Below are positions 57,501-64,000 of a stretch of 64,000 nt of DNA, one piece after another. The DNA comes from Strix aluco. Its lineage: Eukaryota; Chordata; Aves; Strigiformes; Strigidae. The notes under the pieces are model-generated. The model searched no databases, had not been told where the DNA came from, and saw only the letters and a list, made by a program, of their open reading frames with translations. The translations under genes were made by a program, and so were the position numbers. Numbering within the stretch: the stretch's first letter is position 1; each line of letters begins with the position of its first letter. The DNA is taken from positions 4,517,009-4,581,008 of the forward strand of contig NC_133957.1 of NCBI RefSeq assembly GCF_031877795.1, read 5' to 3'.

Positions 57501-60500
57501 CGCTGGGTGTTAGTTGTTGTGTTAAAGCAGTAGCTCTGTGTCTGTGCCTCCTCTGGCTGCCTTAGGGCCCTTCCAGGCTTGGAGGGGGCGGGTGTGGGAG
57601 AGCAAGAAATCCCAAGCACAGAGGAATCTGGATCTGTTCTGGTTAAGAGAGTTTGTTGTGTGCAATTCCTAAATCAAATTATCTGCTTGCTGCTTCAACA
57701 ATGATAAAAATATCAGACGGCTTCAAAGCACCGAGGAAAAAAGATCAGGACAGCGAGTGATAAGATGCAGAGCTTCCATCAACTCATGGCTAAGAGAGCT
57801 GCTGGAGGTAATGGCTCCTGGGCCTGCTGCAACAGTTTTACCGGTGCTTTCAGCGGGGGCACGGGGATACTTGCAGCCCTGCGATGCCACACCGTCCATC
57901 TGGAGATGGATCTGCTCCTCCCTACAGTAAAATGATTTTGGTGATTTGATTTGCCTTCCTACTGCTGAAGGCCAGACAGCTGGGGGGACTGTCTGTCTCT
58001 TTTGTGAAGAAGCCAGTGCCGGGGAATAGCACAGCTGAGTTTGCTCTGGCAGGGCTGTCCCAGTGTCTCCCATCTGCAGCTCCTGCTACCACCTGCCTCA
58101 GGTAGGCATGCTAACAAGGCATCAGCCCTGCAGCAGAGAGGAAGCAAAGCTATTTCCCACGTCCCCTGAGGCTAGGTGAGCTGGAAAGGGAAACTGAGAT
58201 TAGACACAGGAAGAACTCAAGTCTAGGGTAGAGCTGGAATAGGCTGCTGAGGGCAGGGGTGGACTTGTTAGTGCTTTTAAGTACTTGTCAGACATCTTGC
58301 AAGAAGAGTTTGGGTGTAGAGCTGAGCCAGTTCTGGGGTGGGGAGATAGATCAGATAGCTTTTCAAGGGTGTGTGTCCCCAGCCTTGTCCCTATAATGCT
58401 CTGGGAAGGGGTGGGAAATACACACTTACCCTGCACTCACCTGACATTAAAACAATTCCCGTGTCCAGCTTGTTAAATCTTTCACCGAAGAGTGAGTGTT
58501 GGTCGTGCATGTGTCAAAGTCCTTTTGAAAATGCACCTGAGCGTCCCCTGGCCAGCGTCAGTGAGGTCGCTGCGTTGCTGGGATTGGAGTTAGTGCTGTG
58601 GCACAACTGGGTGCTTAGTGGAGCCTTTGATCATCTGCGGTGGTGATCGAAGCGGGTTCTTGTTACTGCTGTAATCCCTTACATGAAATTGCTCTATTTT
58701 GGTGCCTCCAAATCAAAGTATCAGATAATTTTGTCTGGTTCTGCCAGCTTGCTGTGAAAGCAGGTGAATCAGTGGGATTGTTTCTTCTTTGCAAGTTAAC
58801 AGCCCTGTTCAAGTCACGCTGCAGGAATGAAAGGTCACTAAGGTAAAAAGTCCTTTGACATTGCTGGATGCTACTGTTAGAGTCACAGAAAACAGCAGTT
58901 TTTCTTCTGCCATGGGATGGTACTGAATGCACTGTGCTGAGATTGTTTCTTTCCCTGCAGGATTATTTCTACCAGCTCACCTGCATCACAGAAAGGGAAA
59001 AGTTTATTGTGCCAATCCGAGCTATCGGTGCCCGAGCTATCCTGGACTTCCCTGACCAGCTGAACTTCTCCGTCTGTCCAGTCAAGTACAGCTCCCAGAA
59101 AACTCTGCTGGTTCGTAACATCGGGAACCGGGAGGCTCGCTACCGCATCAGCACTGAGAGGTAAAGGAGCTCGTCTTCTTTGTGCAAAACACTGTTGCAT
59201 GATAACAGGGTTGGTAACAACACGGAACCAGAGCATCTGAGCTGCTGTATTGCAGCCGTAGCTGGAAACGGGCAGGACACGTGGGGTTTGCTGTTGCTTG
59301 TAGTGTTTAAGCGTGACGCAACCTTTGATAAAACTCTGCGTGCTGCAGCGAGGTTTTGTACTGCAGGGGTGTCTCCAACAGAGCGTCTCGCAAGACTGAT
59401 TCTGTTAGATTGAAACGAAGGAAGGCAACCTGGCTGCCCGTGGGCTGTGTAAGATGCTGCGTGGCAGGCGACAGCTCTAGGAGCTCGGTTCCTGTAGACC
59501 AAACGGGGTGTTAAGAAATGGGCAAGCTGTGAGCTGGTGAGAGAGACATTTAAGAATTTACCAGCAGCTGTGTCTTTATTTGCAAGTGCCTTTAGAGATC
59601 GTAGATCAAAGCAATTGGTATTGAGGCCCTGACAAGAACACTGTGTGGTCCAGGAACTTTGTTTTCCAGTAGGTTTGGTCTGGTCCCTGGGACCAAATGT
59701 TAAGTAGAATGAGCTTTTAGGTGGAGCTGAGCAGACACTGGCTTCAAAACTGCACCACAGCCCCAAAGCAGCATGCTAATGAGGGCACAGGCAAAAGATG
59801 CAGCAAGTGTCTGGTGCATGGGTTGGGGGCCTTTTCTTCTAGAGCTTTATCTCTCCCAGATTTCCTGGAGAGTGCTCGAATCTGTAGGGATCCAGCTTGC
59901 AACCTCCTGATCCTGAGTATCTTCTGAAACGGTTACATACCAGCGTCGGCCAAAGACACCCACTGCACGTGAGAGGAGGAGGAGGATGATTAGTGGAGTA
60001 GAAGGGAGTGAGAGATCTGTCTAAGCTTAGATCCATCAGGTGACCTCTGTATCCTTTATTCTCTATCTAAACAATTTAAACTTCTGTTTTCTGGCCTGAG
60101 CATATTCAGGCTCTTGCCCATTCACAAGTCAGCTGCAGATGCCACCATTTCCTAGTCCATCGTGCTGCTCATATCACGTTTCCTTGCGGCTTTTCTCTGG
60201 ATTTCCTTCTCTGTGGCACCAAGCATAACCTGTTTGCCTTCACCTTCAGTGCATTTCTCAGCCCATCTCCAATCCTAACCTTTCCCCTCAGTACTGAGAG
60301 CGCAGCTCTTGCATCTGGTCACTTCCTGATGACGTTCCCTGCCTGTTACTCATTTCTCTAAAGGCTTTGATGTTTTCTGTTGTGCATTTCCCTCCAGGGA
60401 AGAGCTCTTAAGTGAAGCCATGGGGCCAATTCAGCATCCTTCTGCTGTTCCTGTTCGGAGCTCTCCCTTGCCATGGTTTCTACCAGAAGCATGGCTGCAT

Positions 60501-63500
60501 TTTGACCACTTTTTCTTGAAGGGAGAAAACCACCAAAGCCCTCCCCATTATGCAGTCTGGCTTTGTGCCTCTCCTCCCTCTGCATGTCCATACCCAGCTC
60601 TTAACTGCATAGCATGGTAATAAAAAATAATGACAGTAGAAATAGAGAAAGTCTCTTCCTGTTGTCGCATTGTTAAGGCAGGATAATGAGTTTCTGCTCC
60701 ATGACATTCACAGAGATAAATGTCATTCCAGTACATTCCAGTTGAAAATGGTGTCTGGAAGCAGATCTCAGTGCAGCACTGCCTTTTCCTGACATTGCTG
60801 ACGACGTGCTATGCCATGCTATGGGGCTAGAGGGGATCAGTCCGAGATAAGATCCATTTAGGAATGTCCCCACCAAGCTCTGAAAGCTCAGGAAATTATC
60901 CTGCGAGGCACAGTGCCTCGAGCCCCCTTGCATCCCTCCCTGTAGTCCCCATACGCTACCTGGAGGCGTGAGATTGGCCAGTTACCATAGGACGTGCAAA
61001 GACCATCCAAGGACGTGAAAATAGAGCCTAGGTGCAGTGAAAGAGGGAAATACAGAGCTTGCGAGATGCTGATCCACACAGGATTTCTCAGCACAGAGAT
61101 GGAGTCTTGGATGCTTTGACTGTAGCAGGCTGCAAGGTGCCATTGGGAGATCTGGACTTGTGAAAGTTTAGATGTCGTACAACAAAGCAAACCTACAAAT
61201 GGACATAGTTAAAAAGCACGTCAGAAGAAAATGAGCTATTAAAAAACCTCCAAACCTTATCTTTTGTGTCTTTCAGGAGCAGTAGTGATTCATTAAAAGG
61301 GTAGATCTAACAGGATGAGAATTATCCTAAAGAGCAGCTCACACTTAATGGATAAAAAGCCAACGTCTATCCCGCTAGCGTCATCTCTCGGCAGTGGTTT
61401 TCATTTGGCTATGACAATGTGTCAGGGATGTCTCCTTAGCATCTCTTCTTATCTGTAGGCTGCAGACAACAGCTTAGTGACGGTGACTGAACTTCAGGGG
61501 AGTTAAGTTTAACCATGGAGCTTGCATCTTTGGGTCTTGGAGAACCAGGTCCATGTGAGGGATAACGAGCTCCTGCTACAGCAGTAAGTCTTGTGGGTAC
61601 AGCATGGGGTGGGATGTAGGACATGCAGTGTCTGATTTGTGCTCCATTTCTCAGTCCTGAGAACTGAGTCCTGAACTTGGTTGGATCCTCTTCTTCTGAT
61701 AATTTGAAGAGATGAAGATATCTTCAGGAGTGTTATTCCCATCCCATCCCATCCATCTGAGGGCAGGAGTGTGTAGACATGGGGAAGGAGTAGGAAGGTG
61801 ATGGGATGGGAGGTAGTGCTGAAGTGTTGCCCGGGATCCCCCTTAACTGGCAGCTTTTCTGTTCTGGCAACATTTCTGAAAAAAAAAAAAGGGAAAAACC
61901 CCAAATCTCTGCCTTTCCCACACCAGGCAATGATCCCACCCAAGCCCTGGCAGAGACCTGCAGCAGTCCTGGCATAACCATCAGTGCGGATGCAGGGCCG
62001 TGTAGAACAGCCCAGTTCTGAGGCTGGTGGTGCCTTGTCTTCCCTCCTCTCTCTCCAGAGTCTCAGGTCCAGCACACAAACGTTGCAGGCCCCGTGCTTC
62101 GGTGGCAATGCTCTCGCTGGTTGTAATGGGAGCAGGTCAGGCCCGTAATTGCAGCGATATCTCCTTAATGAGCAGAAACTGCAGCAATTTCATCAGCTGT
62201 CACTACTCACATGAACAAAGTTCAGCTTGCGCATGGCTCCAGTTGTTCTCGGTATTTTTGTGTGTGTTGCGTTCTCTAATCATGGTAAAACTCTCCAGAA
62301 CATGTTTTTAAGGTGACAAATTGACCACCAGCAAAGCACTAAAACCAATAACTTTTGTTTTCTAAGTGGGGCTGTAGAAGAGCCACGAAGCCCAGCTGCA
62401 GAAGCATGTTTCACCTGACTTGTCCCTTTGCATTAAAGCACTGAGTTTTGTGTCTGTCAGCCAAGAGCCATTTACCCGGTGACAAATCATAATTGCTCAT
62501 ATTAAATCCAAAGTACCCCAACACATTTTCATAATTATTTCCAGTGCATTGCACAGAATTTGCCTGGTGGGCCAAGCAAACAGTTATTGAGCTTGGATTA
62601 CAACCCAGAGTCCCAGATTGCAGTGCTTGTGAGTACCCAGAAAACCTCCTGTTAAACTCGCCTTGACGTGCTCCTGGTAATGGCACTTCATGTAGCCGGG
62701 GGTTTAATGGTTCAGGCTGTGCATGGGATCCTCCTCCCGTGTCTTGTTTCCATGTTGTTGTATCGCTCTAATCTGCCTTTGCACTTATTGAGCTTTTTCT
62801 GATTGTTCCTTTTCTTAGAGCAGCTTTCATTGTACTGCCGATGAAACGTGCCCTTTCTTAGGCTAAACTAGGATGTTTTCAAGGTAAAAAAATGAATTCT
62901 GCACTTTAAACCATAATTATTCTGTGGTCTTCCAGAAAGACACTTATCCTCCCTGTCTGATTCCTAGGCTGGTGTCACTGGGACAGGTAATGCCCTGACA
63001 TTTGCATCTCTTGAGGTGGAGTTTATAGGTGGCAGGGAAAGACAGATTCCTGAGGAAGTCAGTGTCAAGTTGTGCAGGCAGATAGCTCTCACCCTCTCTG
63101 TGCTCCTCAAAACCATCCTCTGGCTGTATTGCTAGCGGTCGGACTCCTGAGCCTCCCTGCAGAGAAGGGGATGCAGAGTATGGGGGAGCTGAGGTCGTTT
63201 GACACCACAGGATGTTCGGAGAGCTGGATCTCTTCAGAAGTGAGAGTCAGTAGAGCCATTTCTGACCCTCTATGTTCTGTTTTTTTCTGCTGACTGTGGC
63301 TTGTTTGCTTCTTGCTTGCACAAGTGAGCTGAAGTGGAGTAGACTGCAAAAGGAGTATAGTCCCCGAATCGCCCACAGTAGCCCTGACGTGTCTCTGTCT
63401 CTGCGTTGCAGCCCCTTCTCTGTGGATCCCTCCATCGGGACTCTTGGGATCGGTGATGCCATGCAAGTAACAGTGGAGTTTCACCCGCTGAAGACCGGGG

Positions 63501-63536
63501 ATCATTCCAGTTCCCTGGTAGTTCGCTATGACACAG
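39439..63536 (+). CDS. HYDIN: HYDIN, 5' coding part (gene continues beyond window)
   Basis: HYDIN is a giant axonemal protein of about 5,000 residues in the central-pair apparatus (C2b projection) of motile cilia. Its loss causes hydrocephalus and primary ciliary dyskinesia in mammals. Seven coding exons are visible: 39427-39558 (ATG at 39439), 40717-40842, 42485-42604, 52760-52894, 58961-59160, 63412-63536 plus the splice-phase links between them; six are listed here and any further exon lies outside. All junctions keep one open frame of about 242 codons. Diagnostic pieces are LTPSAFLKEMSLTTKQRLAS, FQPFPSEVVFQNYVPFEAYE and ARAILDFPDQLNFSVCPVKY. The last two exons begin the repeated ASH/MSP-like immunoglobulin modules. 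The 42605-52759 intron holds an antisense ERV. Correction to the count: six exons are directly supported. Confidence 0.93.
40717..40842 (+). CDS. HYDIN: HYDIN coding exon 2
   Basis: 42 codons, phase 0 on both sides, acceptor tgcatttcag, donor AAG|GTAGCC. It reads LTPSAFLKEMSLTTKQRLAS and ITQLLDMGETSHHK, a strongly conserved HYDIN stretch. Confidence 0.93.
42485..42604 (+). CDS. HYDIN: HYDIN coding exon 3
   Basis: 40 codons, phase 0 on both sides, acceptor ttgcctctccag, donor AAG|GTAAGT. It reads FQPFPSEVVFQNYVPFEAYE and VPLILRNTDK, the first strands of an ASH/MSP-like module. Confidence 0.93.
43848..44438 (-). repeat. 3' LTR of the env-bearing provirus
   Basis: About 591 bases. The minus strand starts TGTGATAGACAG just after a polypurine tract (AAAAAGAAAAACGGGGAA) and ends CTATAACA at 43848. 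A TATA box (ATATAAAA, 44001-44008) precedes AATAAA (43904-43909) on the minus strand, as expected for an LTR. An imperfect cccctttgtcctt repeat sits at about 44180-44260. It shares the R region with the LTR at 50013 but differs in U3 and U5. Confidence 0.8.
44476..46959 (-). CDS. env: Uninterrupted ERV env frame (827 codons)
   Basis: Retroviral Env is a surface glycoprotein cleaved into receptor-binding SU and membrane-fusing TM. Residues 1-105 form a hydrophilic leader with an arginine-rich block (QSRQRRQRRTQV, about 54-64). Residues 106-122 are hydrophobic and look like a signal peptide. A basic stretch near 370-380 (RTPHTKRMQR) could be the SU/TM border, followed by a glycine-rich fusion-peptide-like segment (TGALGTGLGVF). 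The membrane anchor is at about 761-782, with a tail of about 45 residues. Many NXS/T sites are present. I see no CX6CC or typical class I immunosuppressive motif, and TM is long (about 445 residues). The listed start is GTG; the first in-frame ATG is codon 124, after the signal segment. No stop or frameshift occurs, unlike gag and pol beside it. Confidence 0.88.
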   Translation of the reverse strand: MICRKQIPWVPCHGLEVKAKNWETYVSRSRDKRTPEEYGCCREDGTPCCSKQQSRQRRQRRTQVGKTLLPYSEEKRAPEGEGPDESAKHPDTKETKKNYAQIYRIPPAFCWSYWIVWLGVLATMNTPPGWARTTNQSHQPFEHTLTNQIIWPWADAYYGHTGRMGADLYGTELATAILSNNLTLQTYKWENSSHTWTAKKGDEIQIGCRVFNVSVITSRYPLIQTVSQPPLTQIVIRDKTESKIAQTHCESEACWYAFTATQPVSIVCLGGTRSGDQAISFRFPLNIQEETTTTPAHTVPTQPTVVLSPRIFGIGPYAIRNTGQQQMLFNPAWSLKQVELLMQNNVSNIQPACSPFLKTSYEGWTTWLQKRTPHTKRMQRDLTGALGTGLGVFNSIDSEVIMNKLATSISDLTNIQWPLRSSLLALGANQWLLSNILPKGEKVNIKDHELITDALSVLQNNLSLALSCIQAQIWMQSIVASIIREGEEGILPTEIQRIIWDSATDFERRLQSWWNLVNFTYDPITNTATTFILTIYNATVYQIYPVIALGLNHNGTILYPSEHRLWARKVNEKWQTVNLESCIVREQQGFICEGNAIEAQDICLDTEQNIYHFEVHPNESPKTVLIYIGKGCVCLRTVCEFLTVDKVIAETKNYSNLCVCNFTKIIRCDFSYLAPVMSHQLLQSNYRLIHNLQPTPIGMNLTLVKQLLQHNDLVEILEKVRENGQKTLITVHHNVEEIHRVLERAKKNAEHDWWDTLLCHPIVVLLILILISLTLSITLYVITWRMMQRVTYLMSVTRPILIKAKNDQLDDDFKLKKTLLLSQQELQ
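47104..49410 (-). pseudogene. pol: Decayed ERV pol: RNase H and integrase
   Basis: From 5' to 3' on the minus strand: RNase H (FVDGSS at 49410-48970, YTDSRYAFG and GNNLADQEAKRAA in 48933-48211), integrase zinc-binding part (FHKNTHWG, but the CxxC pair is not seen), catalytic core (IDLTEL, DADRGPRF, GKVEHMNGEIK in 48187-47717) and a C-terminal module (47620-47324). Two in-frame TGA codons interrupt RNase H near 48955-48972, and further breaks separate the integrase pieces. Reverse transcriptase proper is deleted. The element cannot make a working polymerase. Confidence 0.82.
49389..49658 (-). pseudogene. gag: ERV gag N-terminal remnant
   Basis: The minus-strand frame contains ATG at 49628 followed by MGQKKSKPSDPMGG. 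The glycine after the methionine and the following lysines are typical of a myristoylated, membrane-binding matrix start. About 80 residues later the frame ends and RNase H sequence begins, so the rest of gag, protease and most of reverse transcriptase have been removed by one deletion near 49400. Upstream codons before the MGQ are probably leader. Confidence 0.65.
49992..50009 (-). other. tRNA-His primer-binding site
   Basis: The minus strand reads TGGTGCCGTGACTCGGAT, complementary to the 3' end of vertebrate tRNA-His (ATCCGAGTCACGGCACCA). It lies 3 bases inside the LTR end, the normal position for priming of minus-strand DNA. The match is complete over 18 bases. Confidence 0.9.
50013..50666 (-). 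repeat. 5' LTR of the provirus
   Basis: The inner end is fixed by the primer site (CCTATAACA then 3 bases). TATA (50169-50176) and AATAAA (50075-50080) lie in the right order on the minus strand. The R region resembles 43900-44060 (tagcaagcgg, aagcaaaacagcgctgggc, ccaccaacggcgcgc), but U5 and U3 are clearly different. The outer end at 50666 is a guess from a shared tgatgaacaaaca motif and a terminal ACA. Confidence 0.65.
50667..52163 (+). other. HYDIN intron, nothing else recognised
   Basis: Intron sequence between the provirus and the pyrimidine repeat. No exon, RNA gene or named repeat identified. Confidence 0.5.
52164..52466. repeat. (TTTTC)n then (CCCTTT)n microsatellite
   Basis: About 31 uninterrupted TTTTC pentamers (52164-52319) switch abruptly to about 24 uninterrupted CCCTTT hexamers (52320-52463). 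The whole is a 300-base pure pyrimidine/purine tract able to form triplex (H-)DNA. Open frames across it are artefacts of the repeat. Confidence 0.97.
52760..52894 (+). CDS. HYDIN: HYDIN coding exon 4
   Basis: 45 codons, phase 0 on both sides, acceptor tctttcctgcag, donor AAG|GTGAGA. It reads VPRLVKVVLETSPYFKLTSP and FQIQFTPEENK. It follows the 10.2-kb intron that holds the antisense provirus. Confidence 0.93.
52895..58960 (+). other. HYDIN intron 4, nothing else recognised
   Basis: About 6 kb of intron. A short tandem duplication of ggctgtaaactggttcc lies at about 56224-56260. No further exon is needed, because exons 4 and 5 join in phase and match the contiguous HYDIN sequence. Confidence 0.65.
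58961..59160 (+). CDS. HYDIN: HYDIN coding exon 5
   Basis: 200 bases, phase 0 in and phase 2 out, acceptor tctttccctgcag, donor GAGAG|GTAAAG. It reads LTCITEREKFIVPIRAIGAR and CPVKYSSQKTLLVRNIGNRE, spanning the end of one ASH/MSP-like module and the start of the next. Confidence 0.94.
59161..63411 (+). other. HYDIN intron 5, nothing else recognised
   Basis: About 4.2 kb of intron. A small cccat repeat lies near 61738-61755 and an A-run near 61879. No exon with good splice sites seen in the HYDIN sense. Confidence 0.6.
63412..63536 (+). CDS. HYDIN: HYDIN coding exon 6
   Basis: 125 bases, phase 2 in and phase 1 out, acceptor tctctgcgttgcag, donor ACAG|GTAAGC. It reads PFSVDPSIGTLGIGDAMQVT and GDHSSSLVVRYDT. 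The transcript must continue past the window. Confidence 0.93.
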
Positions 63537-64000
63537 GTAAGCGCTGGGCACTGCGTGGTGCACGCTCTCTGCGTCCTTCAGAGCAGAGCCCTTTCTAAGC
63601 AGAATAATGTTAAACTTGCTTTGCAAACTACTTCTAAAAGCTTTTCTTTCAAAACCTCTGCACGTTTCAGTGCTTAGAAGGGAGCAGATAAGGGGCAAAG
63701 GCTGAGTCTGTTCTGTGTGTCCTGTGTGGCTGTGTGCTGGTCCATCCCTGGTGTCAGCACGGTGTTCTCCACCCAGCACGCCCCCGTGACAGTCATCTAC
63801 CATCATTTCCCATTGCCGCAGCCACCTTAATTCCCTCTCCAGGTGTGCCTCCCCTGTCCTTTACCTCAGGGAAAAAGTGACAAATAGTTGGTGTTTAGGG
63901 CGTTGTTAAAGTGGATCCCCTCAAGCAGGAATGAGATTTTTGGCAGGCTGTTTTGCTGGGAGTTGCTGAGTGGAGGAAGGAGGAACCTTGCTTCTCCATT

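Noticed and set aside
63107-63806. 132- and 178-codon minus-strand frames near the window end
   Set aside because: Overlap HYDIN exon 6 in antisense, with no splice support or recognised family.
1-64000. CRISPR arrays, operons, bacterial promoters and tRNA/rRNA genes
   Set aside because: Nothing of this kind seen; the DNA is vertebrate nuclear sequence, and the only tRNA-related match is the retroviral primer site.

Overview
The window is a piece of a bird nuclear genome. The evidence is intron-rich vertebrate genes with GT-AG splice sites, several 3' ends of the avian CR1 LINE, and two class I-like endogenous retroviruses (ERVs). I cannot name the species. Coding calls rest on exon-by-exon translation, splice signals, phase continuity and family recognition; no database search was run.

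Layout. (1) 1-17 kb: almost entirely non-coding, with two weak minus-strand coding candidates (37-351 and 6768-7073). (2) 17.0-21.0 kb (perhaps to 25.7 kb): the 3' end of a minus-strand multi-exon gene I do not recognise. Five exons join in phase, end in a stop at 17217 and are followed by AATAAA at about 17041. (3) 21.3-23.9 kb: a deleted minus-strand ERV, consisting of a PPT-adjacent LTR, integrase and RNase H remnants and a truncated second LTR. (4) 26.6-37.9 kb: a plus-strand gene of the AF4/FMR2 (AFF) family with eleven phase-compatible exons and the complete C-terminal homology domain. The visible protein is only about 395 residues. (5) 38.4-64 kb: the 5' end of HYDIN (axonemal central-pair protein), plus strand, seven coding exons, continuing beyond the window. 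A near-perfect RFX X-box lies 1 kb before the ATG.

The 10.2-kb third coding intron of HYDIN holds an antisense provirus at 43.85-50.67 kb. It has a tRNA-His primer-binding site, a gag start joined to a decayed pol, and an uninterrupted 827-codon env frame. Its two LTRs differ strongly. The same intron carries a striking (TTTTC)n-(CCCTTT)n pyrimidine tract.

How they relate: the AFF-like gene ends about 0.5 kb before the presumed HYDIN promoter, so the two are close head-to-tail neighbours. The unrecognised minus-strand gene and the AFF-like gene are divergently arranged around a GC-rich segment near 26.2-26.5 kb that could hold one or both promoters. The items most worth following are the compact AFF paralog, the open env in an otherwise broken provirus with mismatched LTRs, and the unidentified minus-strand gene.
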